Of a DNA stretch of 64,000 nt, positions 8,823-19,213 are shown piece by piece. Source of the stretch: JACRCT01 sp049841135. GTDB taxonomy: Bacteria > Myxococcota > Myxococcia > Myxococcales > UBA5297. Below the pieces are notes generated by a model. It was not told where the DNA came from. It did not search any database and was given only the letters and a program-made list of their open reading frames with translations. The stretch's first letter is position 1; each line of letters opens with the position of its first letter. The stretch spans positions 496,001 to 560,000 of the forward strand of contig JASGHK010000001.1 of the NCBI GenBank assembly GCA_049841135.1, read 5' to 3'. Both the position numbers and the translations under genes were made by a program.

Positions 8823-11800
8823 TTGACCAACGCCGCAGCCGCTCCCTCGAGTCCCCTGCTCGCCCCCGGCGGCCAGGTCGACCACTACCGCCTCGTCCGC
8901 CTCGTCGGCCGCGGCGGCATGGGCGAGGTCTACCTGGCCCGCGACACGCGGCTGGGCCGCAAGGTGGCGCTCAAGGTCATCCGCGGCGAGGCGCTGGCCG
9001 ACCCCCAGGCGCGCGAGCGGTTCCTCGTCGAGGCCCGGGCCACCGCCCAGCTCTCCCACCCCCACGTCGTCATCGTCTACGGCGTCGGCGAGCACCAGGG
9101 CCTGCCCTACCTCGCCATGGAGTACCTCGAGGGCCGCACGCTGGCCGACCGCCTCGAGGAGAGCCCGCCCTCGCCCGCCGAGGCGCTGCGCCTGGGGCTG
9201 GCCATCGCCGAAGCGATCGCCGAGGCGCACGCCCACCAGATCCTCCACCGCGATCTCAAGCCCGCGAACGTCGTCATCCCCAAGGACGGCCGGCTGCGGG
9301 TGGTCGACTTCGGGCTGGCCAAGTTCATGGGCGGCGCCGAGGGCGAGGAGGCCTTGGTCGCGCCCAGCTGCGGCGCCGGGCAGGCCAGCACCCTCTCCGG
9401 CACGCCGATGTACATGTCGCCGCAGATGTGGGCCGGCGAGGCGGGCTCGATGGGCGACGACGTCTGGGCCCTGGGGATGGTGCTGCACGAGCTCCTCGGT
9501 GGGCCGCCACCCCGTCGACGAGTCGCTGCCCCTCTCGCAGATGGGCACGCTCATCCGCTTCGGCGCGCCGCTGGTCGACCGCGACCTGGCGCTCGCCCCC
9601 GAGCTGCTCACCCTGCTCGCGCGCTGCCTCGACCGGGACCCGGCCGCGCGCCCCGACGCGGCGAGCGTGGCCCGCGAGCTGGCGGGGGCCATCAGCGGCG
9701 CCCGCCAGGACTCGGGCGTCTCCCGCCCCTTCCGCGGCCTTTTGCCCTTCTCCGAGCAGCACGCGAACCTCTTCTTCGGCCGCGGCGCCGAGGTGGAGTC
9801 CTTCCTCGAGCGGATGCGCGACGAGGCGGTGCTCCCGGTGGTCGGCCCCTCGGGCGCCGGCAAGAGCAGCTTCGTGCAGGCCGGCGTCATCCCGCGGCTG
9901 CGCGAGCAGGGGCGCTGGGTCGTGCTGCGCCTGCGCCCCGGCAAGCACCCCTTCCGCGCCTTGGCGGCGCGGCTGTCGGCCGGCGAGCGCTCGAGCCTGC
10001 CCGTGCTGCGCGACTCGGGCGCCGACGCCACGCTGCGGGCGGCCACGGTCAAGAACCTGCCCGCCTCCAGTCCCGACCCCGACCTCACCGAGACCGAGGC
10101 CGTCGAGGTTCCTGCGGAGGACCTCGCCGCGGCCCAGGGCGCTCCGAGCCCGGAGGGAACGACGGCGGCCGCCGCCGAGGCCGCGCTCGCCCTGGAGCTG
10201 AGCGAGTCGCCGGCGCGGCTCTCGCTCAAGCTCACGGCCCTGTCCGAGAAGGAGCGCTGCCCGGTCCTGCTCTTCGTCGACCAGCTCGAGGAGGCCTTCA
10301 CCCTGGGCGCGGCGGCCGAGGCGCGCTCCTTCGTCGAGGCGCTCTGCCGCGCCGCCGACGACCCCCAGGGCCCGGTGCGGGTGATCTTCACGCTGCGCGA
10401 CGACTTCTTGGGCCGCGCCGCCGAGTCGCAGGCGGCCCGCGACGCCCTGAGCCGGGTCACGGTGCTGCGCGCCCCCGGGCCGGAGGCGCTCTGCGACACC
10501 CTCACCCGCCCGGTGGCGGCGATGGGCTACCGCTACGAACCGCCCGAGCTCGCCGCGCAGATGGTGGCCGAGGTCGAGGGCGAGCCCGCCGCGCTCTCGC
10601 TGCTCCAGTTCGCCGGCGAGCTGCTCTGGGAGCGGCGCGACCGCCAGGACCGGCTCCTGCGCCGCGAGGCCTACCAGAAGATGGGCGGGGTGGCCGGGGC
10701 GCTGGCGACGCACGCCGACGCGGTGCTGCAGGGGCTGGCCGACGACGAGGTGGCCGCGGCTCGCTCGCTCCTGTTGCGGCTGGTCACCCCCGACGGCTAC
10801 CGCCGCGTCGTCCCGCGGCGCGAGGCGCTGCAGGGCCTGGGCGCTCGCGCGCCGGCGGTGCTCGACCGGCTGCTCGAGGCGCGCATGGTGGTGGCGCGCA
10901 AGACGAGCGCCGAAGGCGGCGAGGTCGCGCTGGAGCTGGTGCACGAGGCGCTGGTGAAGGCGTGGGCCAGGCTCGCGCGCTGGATGGACGAGGGGCGCGA
11001 GGACCTGGTCTTCCTGGAGGACGCCGGTCGGGCGGCCGAGCTGTGGGAGCGCCGGGGCCGGCGCCGCGAGGAGGTCTGGCGGGGCCAGGCGCTGCGCGAG
11101 GCGCTGCGCCGCGCCGACCGGCTGGGGACGCGGCTGCCCGAGCGGGTCGCGGCCTTCCTCGAGTCGGGCCGCAAGGCCGCGCGCCGGCGGGTGCGCGCCC
11201 GCCGCATCGCCCTGGGCGCGTCGATCTTCGTGCTCCTGGCCATCGCCCTGGTGCAGCTGGCCCAGGCCCGTCACGCCGACGCGCTGCGCGAGCGCGCCGA
11301 GGAGCGCGGCGCCGAGGCGCTGCTCGAGGGCGCCCGCGCCGCCTGGCTTCGCGGCGACGGCTTGGAGGCGCGGGCCAAGCTGCGCGTGGCGCTCGAGCGC
11401 AAGGACTCGCCCATGGCCCGCGGCCTGTGGTGGCAGCTCGAGCAGAGCCCCATCCTCTGGCGGCGCGAGGTGGGCCCGGTCATCTCCGACCTGGACGTCT
11501 CCCCCGACGGCCGGACGATCGCCGTCGGCAAGCAGGACTCGTCGATCGCCCTGGTCGACACCCAGGCCGGCTCGACGCGCTTCTTGCGCGGGAACAAGGA
11601 CCAGGTGCTGAATGTGCGCTTCTCGCCGGACGGGCTGCGGCTCGCCTTGCAGACCTGGGGCGGCGAGCTCGCGGTGTGGGACCTCACGACGCTGGTGCGA
11701 ACCCTGCTGAGCACCGAGGAGGGCGGCGGGCGGGCGGTCGCCTTCAGCCCCGACGGCCGGCTGCTCGCCTCCACCCGGGCCGACGGCGGCGTGCGCCTGT

Positions 11801-14109
11801 GGGACTGGCGCGCGGGCCGCCTGGAGCGCACGCTCACCGGCCACCGCGCGCCCTCCTCCGGGGTCGCCTTCAGCCCCGACGGCCGGCTCGTCGCGGCGAG
11901 CAGCAACGACGGCACGGTGCGGCTGTGGGAGGCCGCGAGCGGCCGAGAGCGGCACGCGCTCCTGGGCCACGTGGGCCGGGTGATCACGGTCGCCTTCTCG
12001 CCGGACGGCACGCGGCTCGCCTCGGCGGGCCACGACGCCACCGTGCGGCTGTGGGACCCGGCCTCGGGGGCGCCGCTGTCCGTCATCCACGGCCACCAGT
12101 CGCGGGTGATGGCGCTCGCCTACGCGCGCTCGGGCAAGGCGCTGGCCACCTCCAGCACCGACGGCACGGTGCGGCTGTGGGACCCGTCGAGCGGGGTGGA
12201 GCTGGCCCGGTACTCGAGCCTGGGCTCGGCCGCGCCTGCCTACGGGCTGGCCTTCGGCCCGGGCGACGCCTTCCTGGCCACCGGCGCCTCGGACGGCAAC
12301 ATCTTCCTGCTGCGGCCGGCCCGCGTCTCCTCGCGGCGCAGCCTGTCGCCGCTTTCGCAGCGCGAGGTGGCCTTCAGCCCCGACGGGAAGGGGCTGGCCG
12401 CCGGGCCCGAGGACGGCACGGTCCAGCTGTGGGACGCCGCCTCCGGCGAAGTCCGCCGGGTGCTGCGCGGGCACAGCGGCGCCCTCCACGGGCTCGCCTA
12501 CAGCCCCGACGGTGCGCTGCTCGCCACCTGCGCCGAGGACCGGCTGGTGCGGCTGTGGGACGGGCGCACGGGGGCCCTGGTGCGGGTGCTCGAGGGGCAC
12601 GCGGCGGAGCTGTTGGGCGGGCTCGTCTTCAGCCCCGACGGCAGGCGCCTGGCGACCGCGTCGGCCGACGGCACGCTGCGGGCGTGGGACCCTGCCGACG
12701 GACGGGCGCTGTGGACGAGCCGGCTCGTGGGCGCCCGGCGGCTCGCCTTCAGCCCCGACGGGACGAAGATTGCCGCGGCGGCGGTGGACATGGTGACGCG
12801 GGTCTTCGACGCCTCGACCGGGACGCTCGTCGCGTCGTTCACCGACCACACGGACGAGATGTGGGGCGTCTCGTTCCACCCCGACGGCCGGCGGCTGGCC
12901 ACCTCGGGCTCGGACGGGCGCGTCGTGCTGCGCGACCTGGTCAGCGGCGAGAAGCAGGAGCTCGCGCTCTCGTGCGGGCGCACCTACTGGCTCGCCTTCA
13001 GCCCCGACGGCCGGACCCTGGGCGTGCCCTGCTCGGACGGGACGGCGCGGCTCGTCGACCTCGACACGGGCGAGCCGGTGGTGCTGCGCGGGCACCGCAG
13101 CGAGGTCAACGCGGTGCGCTTCTCGCCGGACGGGACGCGGGCGGCGACCACCAGCGACGACGGCACGGTGCGGCTGTGGGAGGCGGCGACCGGGCGTCCG
13201 GCCTGGCGCGCGCCGCTGATGCGCGCCACGCCGCCGGAGCTCTGCACGCACCAGGGCTGGGTTTCGCTGGACGGCGCGGCGGCCGCGCGGGGCGGCGAGC
13301 GCTGGCGGGCGGCGGTGGAGTCGGGCGCGGCGCGCGCGGCGGTGTCCGAGGACGGCTCGCGGCTGTGCCTGGCCAGCCACGCGGGCGAGCTGGAGATCTG
13401 GGACCTGGGGGCGGACCGCCGGCTGGCGGCGGCGAGGGCGACGGGCTCGCTGTGGCAGGTGTCGGCGCTGGCGCACGGGTGCCTGTCGCTGGGCTGGGAC
13501 GGCAAGGTGTCGCTGCTGGTCGAGGACGGGACGGCCAAGAAGCTGGCCGAGGGGGCGAGCGCGGCGGTGTCCGAGGCCGGGGAGCTCCTGGTGGCGCAGG
13601 GGCGCGAGGTGGCGGTGTTCGACGCGCAGGGCGCCGAGCGTGCTCGGACGGCGGCCGACCTGGGGGCGACGGCGCTGGCGCGGCTGCCGGGCGGCGCGCT
13701 GGCGGTGGGGTTCAAGGACGGCAACGTCGAGCTGCTCGCCGGCTCGCAGGCGGGCGCGCAGTTCCGGTTCGAGGACGTGCCGGCGAGCCCGGTCGAGCGG
13801 CTGCTCCCGGGGCCGATGGGGACGCTGGTGGCGGGCTATGCCAACGGGCTCGTGGGCGTGTGGGACGCGGCCAACGGCGCCCGGCTGCACGTCGAGCAGC
13901 TGCACGGCCCGGTGGCGCACCTGGCGCTCTCCGGGCGGACGCTGTACGCGGCGACCGAGCTGGGCGACCGGACGGCCGTGGACCTGCGCGTGTTCCACCA
14001 GCCGTGGTGCGAGCTCGTGCGCGAGGTCTGGCGCGAGGTGCCGGTGGTGTGGGAGGAGGGCCGGCCGGTGGCGCGGGCGGCGCCTCCAGGACACGCCTGC
14101 GCACCGTAG
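8823..14109 (+). CDS. Ser/Thr kinase - STAND NTPase - WD40 signalling protein (one frameshift)
   Basis: It starts at TTG 8823 and encodes about 1761 residues after frame repair. Domains in order: an active kinase (VGRGGMGEVY, VALKVI, LHRDLKPANVV, VVDFGLAK; residues about 20-270); a STAND-type NTPase of the kind fused to WD40 proteins (FFGRGAEVESF, P-loop GPSGAGKSS, VLLFVDQLEE as the Walker B region; about 310-770); a transmembrane helix (IALGASIFVLLAIALVQ, about 800); and a WD40 propeller region with at least thirteen blades repeating FSPDG and V(R/Q)LWD. The frame breaks at GAGCTCC 9489-9495; removing one C restores ...HELSVGRHPVD. It lies 58 bp after the Cys-rich lipoprotein and is probably the last gene of that unit. 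Nucleotide-gated assembly with propeller sensing is inferred from STAND relatives. Confidence 0.88.
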
Positions 14110-14141
14110 CGGCGTCGAACGACGGCAGCCGTGCCCCGGCC

Positions 14142-14330
14142 GGATCAACGCCAAGGTCGCCAAGGGACCAAGGTCGCCAAGGCCTGCTTTGTATGCGGAG
14201 TCGGCGGGGCATCGAGCCAGGGCTGGGCGTGGGGGCACCGGTTCCAGCGTCATGTACGGAAGCTGGCACCAAGAGCCGGAAAGCCAGCAGTGCTTGGCGA
14301 CCTTGGCCCCTTGGCGACCTTGGCGGATCC
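14142..14330. repeat. Inverted-repeat element between the kinase-STAND gene and imuA
   Basis: The left arm (14142-14189) and right arm (14287-14330) are inverted copies of a segment built from the repeated word CCAAGGTCGCCAAGG. No gene is visible in the roughly 100-bp centre or elsewhere in the 350 bp between 14109 and 14461 except the LexA-like operator. The structure is MITE-like, but no flanking target duplication is obvious. Confidence 0.6.
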
Positions 14331-14412
14331 AAGGAGGCCGCGATCGGCCCCGGAGCCTGGAAACGGCCCAGAGGTCGTGGGTCGGAGGCTCCGGGGACCC
14401 GGCCGGGAACTT

Positions 14413-14436
14413 GTAGCTGAACGGCCGTTCAGCTAC
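14413..14436. promoter_or_regulatory. LexA-type SOS operator upstream of imuA
   Basis: This is a perfect 24-bp palindrome whose inner half-sites are GCTGAAC and GTTCAGC separated by GGCC, ending 24 bp before the imuA start. The core fits the Myxococcus xanthus LexA consensus as I recall it (CTRHAMRYBYGTTCAGS) at 16 of 17 positions. ImuA-ImuB cassettes are classic LexA targets, so SOS control is a well-supported inference. Confidence 0.82.
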
Positions 14437-14460
14437 AGTCAGGGCGAGGCTTTTGCCCCC

Positions 14461-15240
14461 ATGGAACCGTCGAAGGCCCAGGCCCTCATCGCCAAGCTGC
14501 GCGACGAGATCGCACGCAGGCAGACGACCGCGTCGCCCGACCGGCCGGTGCTGGCCTCGGGCTTCGCCCCGCTCGACGCGCTGCTGCCGGGCGGGGGGTT
14601 TCCCCTGGGCCGGGTGGTCGAGCTGTGCGGGCCGCCCGCCTCGGGCAAGACCACGCTGGCGCTCTTGGCCCTGAGCCAGGCCACCCGGGGCGGACAGCTG
14701 GCAGCCTTCGTCGACCCGGCAGGCGAGCTCTACCCTCCCGCGGCCCGGGCGCTGGGGGCCGACCTCTCGCGGCTGCTCGTCGTGCGACCGCGCGACGAGG
14801 AGCTGGGCGCCCGTGCGGCGGCGCTGCTCGCCCGCTCGCGGGCCTTCGCCGCGGTGGTCGCCGACCTGCCCCGCCTGGCCGGGCCCGCGGGCCCGTGGAG
14901 CCGGCGGCTGCTCGAGGCCGCTGAGACCGGCCGCACGGCCATGGTCGTCCTGTCGGCGGCGCCCACCGGGCTCGACGCCTCGGTGCGGGTCAACGTCGAG
15001 CGCACGAGCGAGGCCGAGCTGCTGCTCACCGTCGAGCGCAACCGCATGGGCCCGCCGGGCCGCACCGCACGCGGGCGGCTGCCGCTGCCCGAGGAGCTGG
15101 GCGCCCCGGCCGCCCCGGAGGACGGCCGCGCTCCCGACGGTCGCCGCGGCCCCTCCTCCTCCGTCGAAGGCAGCCCCACGGCCCGCCTCGTCCTTTTGCC
15201 CGGGGCCGACCAGCTCAGGGCCCCTGCCCGCGAGCCCTAA
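14461..15240 (+). CDS. imuA: RecA-like SOS mutagenesis protein ImuA
   Basis: This 259-residue RecA-fold protein starts MEPSKAQALIAKLRDEI. The P-loop is GPPASGKTT (about residues 58-66), preceded by the RecA-like GFAPLDALLPGGGFPLGRVVEL, and the Walker B-like AFAAVVADLPRL lies near residue 135. ImuA works with ImuB and the DnaE2 polymerase in error-prone translesion synthesis. It starts just downstream of a LexA-like palindrome, and imuB follows after 11 bp, matching the conserved cassette. No dnaE2 lies downstream; the next gene is a convergent response regulator, so dnaE2 must be elsewhere if present. The last 70 residues are low-complexity. Confidence 0.88.
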   Translation: MEPSKAQALIAKLRDEIARRQTTASPDRPVLASGFAPLDALLPGGGFPLGRVVELCGPPASGKTTLALLALSQATRGGQLAAFVDPAGELYPPAARALGADLSRLLVVRPRDEELGARAAALLARSRAFAAVVADLPRLAGPAGPWSRRLLEAAETGRTAMVVLSAAPTGLDASVRVNVERTSEAELLLTVERNRMGPPGRTARGRLPLPEELGAPAAPEDGRAPDGRRGPSSSVEGSPTARLVLLPGADQLRAPAREP

Positions 15241-15251
15241 GAGCGCCCCCC

Positions 15252-16935
15252 ATGGCCCCTCCCTCTCCCGCCCCTGCCGCCCCCGCCTCCAGCCCCCGAG
15301 AGCGCCCCGACGGAGGGCCGCGCAGCCCACGCGTGGTGGGGGTGTACCTGCCGCGCTTCCTCGTCCAGCGCCGGCTGCGCGAGGACGGCTCGCTCGCCCA
15401 CAAGCCGGTGGCGGTGGTGCGGGTGAACGAGCGCGGCGAGCAGGTGGTGGCGGCCTCGCGGCTGGCGCTGGTGGCGGGGGTGAGCCTGGGGGCCACCGGC
15501 ACCGAGGCGCGGGCCGCCTGCCCCGGCCTTCGGCTCTTGCCCGACGACCCGGCGGCCGACCTGCGCGCCCTCGAGGGCCTGGCGGAGGCGCTGCTGGCGG
15601 GCAGCCCGGCGGTCGAGCCGTGCGGCCCCGAGGCGCTCTGCGCCGACGCCAGCGCCGCGCCGCTCTTCGGGGGCGAAGCCGGGCTCTTGCAGGTGCTCTC
15701 TGACCGCTGCCAGGCGCTGGGCTACCGGGCGAGCCTGGTGGTGGCCGACGGCAAGTTCGCGGCGCTCTCGCTGGCCCAGCACCGCCCCCGCCCCGCGGTG
15801 GTCACCGGCCCGGTCGCCCGCGCGCTCTCGCCGCTGCCCCTGTCCGCGCTGCCGGCGCCCGAGCCGCTCCTGTGGGCGCTCTCGGCGATGGGCCTGAAGA
15901 CCCTGGGCGAGCTGGCGGCGCTGCCGGCGTCGGGGGTGGCGGCGCGCTTCGGCTCCGAGGGGGTGCTCTTGCAGCGGCTCGCGCAGGGCGACGACCCGCG
16001 GCCGCTCCTGCCCCTGCGCCCCGCCCCGCCGCTGGTCGAGTCGCTCGCCCTCGAGTGGCCCTCGGAGACGCTCGAGCCGGTGCTCTTCGCGCTCAAGGCG
16101 GTGCTCGACCGGCTCACCGCGCGGCTGTCGGGGCGGGGGCTGGCGCTGACGCGGCTCGAGGTGCAGCTGCGGCTCGACCCCAAGGGCGAGACGCGGGTCG
16201 AGCTGCCGCTGGCGCGCCCCACCAGCTCCTCGCGGCTGCTCCTCGACGTCTTCCGCGAGCGGCTCTCCGACGTGAAGGTGGGCGCCCCGGTGGTGGGGGT
16301 GGGCGTCGAGGCGCTGGAGACCGGCCCCGCCGAGCGGGTCCAGCTGTGCGTGGGCGACCGCCCCGAGGTCGACGAGGCCCTCGAGGCGGTGCTGGCGCGG
16401 CTGCGCTCGAGCCTGGGCGAGCGCTCGCTCTTCGCCGCGCGGCCGGCGGACCGGCACTGCCCGGAGCGGGCCTGGGAGGCCGTCCCGTTCCGGGCCGGCG
16501 AAGGTCCGGCCGGCGGCGGCTCCTCCTCGGCGGCCGCCCGCGCGGCCCGTCCCGGCGTGCAGGCGGGCAAGCCGCGGCGGGCGTTCCTGGCGCGGCTGCT
16601 CTCGCGCGAGGGCGAGCCGCCCCCGTGCGGCACCGTGCCGCTGGCGCAGGACCCGCTGCTGCGGGCCGGGACGCGGCCCACGCGGCTGCTCAAGGAGCCC
16701 CAGCCGCTGCAGGTCGAGCTCTCGCCGTCGGGGCGCATCGTGGCGGTGCGCATCGGGCCCAAGCGGCACGTGGCGGCCTCGGTGCGCGGGCCCGAGCGGC
16801 TCTTGGGCGAGTGGTGGCGCGGCCCGGGCTACGCCCGCGACTACTACCGGGCGCTGGTGGCGGGGCTGGGCGGCTGCTGGATTCTACCGGGACGGGCAGG
16901 ACGGGCGATTCTACCTGCACGGGTACTTTGACTAG
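15252..16935 (+). CDS. imuB: Y-family polymerase-like SOS protein ImuB (C-terminal frameshift)
   Basis: About 560 residues of the Y-family/ImuB fold: RVVGVYLPRFLVQRRL at the N-terminus, a palm region (GPEALCADASAAPLFGG) lacking the full acidic active site as expected for ImuB, and the little-finger and tail region. The uncorrected frame stops at 16931 with an abnormal end. Reading GATTC 16880-16884 as GATC restores the family-like C-terminus WIYRDGQDGRFYLHGYFD and a stop at 16933-16935. ImuB is the scaffold that brings DnaE2 to the beta clamp. It is co-transcribed with imuA (11-bp gap) under the LexA-type operator. A Gly/Ser-rich insert occurs around residues 415-440. Confidence 0.88.
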
Positions 16936-17150
16936 GGCTTCGGGCTGCGGGCTTCGGGCTTCGGGTCAAGCCCGGCGAGGGGACTTCGGGGCTGCGGGCT
17001 TCGGGTCAAGCCGGCGCTGGGGGGCGGGCCTCGGGCTGCGGGCTTCGCGCCCCGGGTCAAGCCGGCGCTGGGCGGGCCGGGTCGGGCCCCAGGGCCCCGG
17101 GTCGGGTCAAACCGGCAGTTCCCGAAGCCCGCAGCCCGAAGCCCGAAGCC
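16936..17150. repeat. Heptamer-based GC-rich repeats between two convergent genes
   Basis: The 215 bp between imuB and the response regulator consist of repeated CTTCGGG/CTGCGGG words on the left (16937-17060) and their reverse complement on the right (about 17121-17150), so transcripts from either side could form long hairpins. The same words recur in other gaps (about 3074-3115, 18858-18895, 22665-22695, 22886-22912). No coding potential is seen. Confidence 0.65.
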
Positions 17151-17507
17151 CTACTCTGCGAAGCGGATGATGGTCAGCAGCCGGTCGAAGTCCACCGGCT
17201 TGGGCAAGAAGAACGCCGCGCCCTTGCGCAAGGACTCCTCGGCCTTGCGGTCGTCCGGGTAGGCGGTGACGAAGATGACCGGCAGGTTCTTGCGGCGCGG
17301 GTCGGACCGCACCGCCTCCAGGAACGCCAGGCCGTCCACCATCGGCATCATCAGGTCGGTGATGACGAAGTCGATCGGCTCGCGCTCGAGGGCGTCCAGG
17401 GCCTGCAGCGCGTCCCCGGCGCTCGTCACGTCGAAGCCGTGCCGCTCCAAGAACCGCGAGAGCAGCGTGCACAGCTCCAGATCGTCGTCGACCACCAGAA
17501 TTCGCAC
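17151..17507 (-). CDS. Single-domain response regulator (CheY-like receiver)
   Basis: This 118-residue protein is a lone receiver domain. The acidic pair is VVDDD near the N-terminus, the phosphoacceptor Asp lies in FVITDLMMPMVDG (about residue 52), the conserved Thr in IFVTAYP and the Lys in FLPKPVD. It starts at GTG 17507 (GTG CGA ATT CTG); a second GTG at 17525 is possible. It has no output domain, so it must act by binding a partner or relaying phosphate. It is divergent from the TPR-zincin gene with only about 66 bp between them. No histidine kinase is adjacent. Confidence 0.88.
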   Translation of the reverse strand: MRILVVDDDLELCTLLSRFLERHGFDVTSAGDALQALDALEREPIDFVITDLMMPMVDGLAFLEAVRSDPRRKNLPVIFVTAYPDDRKAEESLRKGAAFFLPKPVDFDRLLTIIRFAE

Positions 17508-17573
17508 GGCGCGCGACAGTAGCACCCCTCGCCACGACTCCGCACGCTTCAGGGTGATAGCTTCCCGCTCGCC

Positions 17574-18619
17574 ATGGCCCGACCGACCCAGCCCCATGAC
17601 GAGAGCCTCGAAGAGCTGCTCGACCAGGCCGAGGACGCCCTGGCCGGCGACGACCCCGAGCGCGCCCTCGAAGCCGCCGGGGCCGCGCTCGAGCGGGCCC
17701 CGAAGTCCGTCGACGCCCTGCACTACCGCGCCGCGGCGCTGACGGCGCTGGGCCGCACCGAGGAGGCCTACGAGGCCTACCTCGCCGCCCTCAAGGCCGG
17801 CCCCGACGACCTGGGAGATCCTCCGCGGCGCCGTCGACCTGCTCCTCTTCGACTTCTCCGAGGACCGCGACGCCCTCGAGGACGCCCTGCGCCTGTGCGA
17901 GCGCGGCCTCAAGCTCGCCCGCCGCCGTGGCGAGAAGGCGCTCGTCGCCGACTTCCTCTACCTCTCCGGCGTCGCCCTCGACGAGGCCGGCCGCTCGGAC
18001 CGCGCCCTCCCGCTGCTCGAGGAGGCCGTCGCCCTCGCCCCCGACGACCCCGAGGTGGCGCTCGAGCACGGCGTCGCCTTCTTCGAGCTCTTGCGCTTCG
18101 ACGAGGCGAAGAAGGCCTTCGAGCGGCTCCTGGACAGGCACCCACGCCAGGCCCGGGCCCACCACTACCTGGCCCTCGTCGCCGAGCGGGCCGGCGACGA
18201 GAGCGCCGCCCGGCGCCACTTCCGCAAGGCCAGAAGCCTCTCGCCCGAGGAGTTCCCCGTCCCGGTCGAGCTGTCCGCCGAGGAGTTCGACCGCACGGTC
18301 CACGAGGCCCTGGCGGCGCTGCCTCGACAGGCCCGCGAGCGCCTGACCAACGTCACCATCACCGTCCTTCCACTCCCCACCGTCGAGGAGCTGCGCTGGC
18401 ACGACCCGCCCCAGTCCCCCGACCTGCTCATGGGCCGCTTCGACGGCGACTCCATGAGCAGCAATCCGACGGCCATCGTCCTCTTCCAGAAGAACCTCGA
18501 GCGCCGCAGCCGCACCAAGGACGAGCTCCTCGAGCAGAATCCGGATCACCCTGGTCCACGAGGTCGGTCACTACTTCGGCCTGTCCGAGGAGGAGCTGTA
18601 CGACCGCGGCCTTGACTAG
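17574..18619 (+). CDS. TPR protein with a C-terminal zincin metalloprotease motif (two frameshifts)
   Basis: About 347 residues after repair of two breaks, at GATCC 17817-17821 and GAATC 18537-18541 (both restore if one base is removed from a GATC site). The N-terminal two-thirds is TPR: LDALHYRAAALTALGRTEEAYEAYLAALKAGP, then VALEHGVAFFELLRFDEAKKAFERLL and following repeats. The C-terminus matches the minimal zincin family (PF06262, DUF1025): a region with ERLTNVTITVLPLP, then TLVHEVGHYFGLSEEELYDRG, where HEVGH gives two zinc ligands and a downstream Glu the third. This would be a small cytoplasmic metallopeptidase fused to a protein-binding scaffold. ATG 17574 follows a leader of about 60 bp shared with the response regulator. 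Confidence 0.82.
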
Positions 18620-18629
18620 CGCAGCGGGA

Positions 18630-18815
18630 GTCCCCCCGGCTCTGCCGGGGAGGCCTCAGAAGTTTGACGATTCCGGGAATCTGCTTCACCCCACATTCTT
18701 CGCGCCTCCTCGGTGAACCGATGTCTCCTTGGGGCTCTCTCGGAACAGGATCCGCCGCGAAGAGGCCCCTTTGAGGGGCCAGCGGCGGTAAAGCCCCCGG
18801 CTCTGCCGGGGGATA
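18630..18815. repeat. Hairpin repeats in a 594-bp gene-free gap
   Basis: Two near-identical imperfect hairpins (CCCCCGGCTCTGCCGGGG at about 18634 and 18795) flank about 140 bp, with a third hairpin GGCCCCTTTGAGGGGCC at about 18764. No gene is seen between 18619 and 19214. The remainder holds the CTTCGGG-type words at about 18858-18895 and the upstream region of the sigma-factor gene, where I find no convincing promoter. Confidence 0.55.
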
Positions 18816-19213
18816 CTACCCTTTGGTCCGTCCCTTCGGGCACCGCTGCCCGGCGGCTTGACCCGAAGCCCGGAGCCCGCAGCCCGAAGCCCCCGGCACT
18901 TTCGGTGACACCTTTCCGACTCCGGCCACCGACTCAACCCTTCGTAGACACGGCGTTTCTGGACGCCGCGCTCGCTTCATTCCCGAGCCGGAACATTCCC
19001 AATCCAGCCGCGTTGGAATAATGCCGTGAATTCGAGACCTTGAGGGCAGGTGGGCGAGCCGTCGCGCGGCCGTGGGAATGGCCAACGGGCGCGGCTGTTT
19101 GGGAAGGCAGAAAAAGGGTGCGTAATCTATCGGCTGAACGACAAAGGGCGGCGCGGACAGAGTTCGGTTCCAAGACAGGCGAAGTGCCGGACCGAAGCCG
19201 CGTTGGTGAGTCG

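Noticed and set aside
9325..15330. Minus-strand open frame of about 2000 codons opposite the kinase-STAND and imuA genes
   Set aside because: It is the antisense of GC-rich coding sequence: composition is Arg/Gly/Gln/Pro-rich with no motif, while the plus strand encodes recognised domains.
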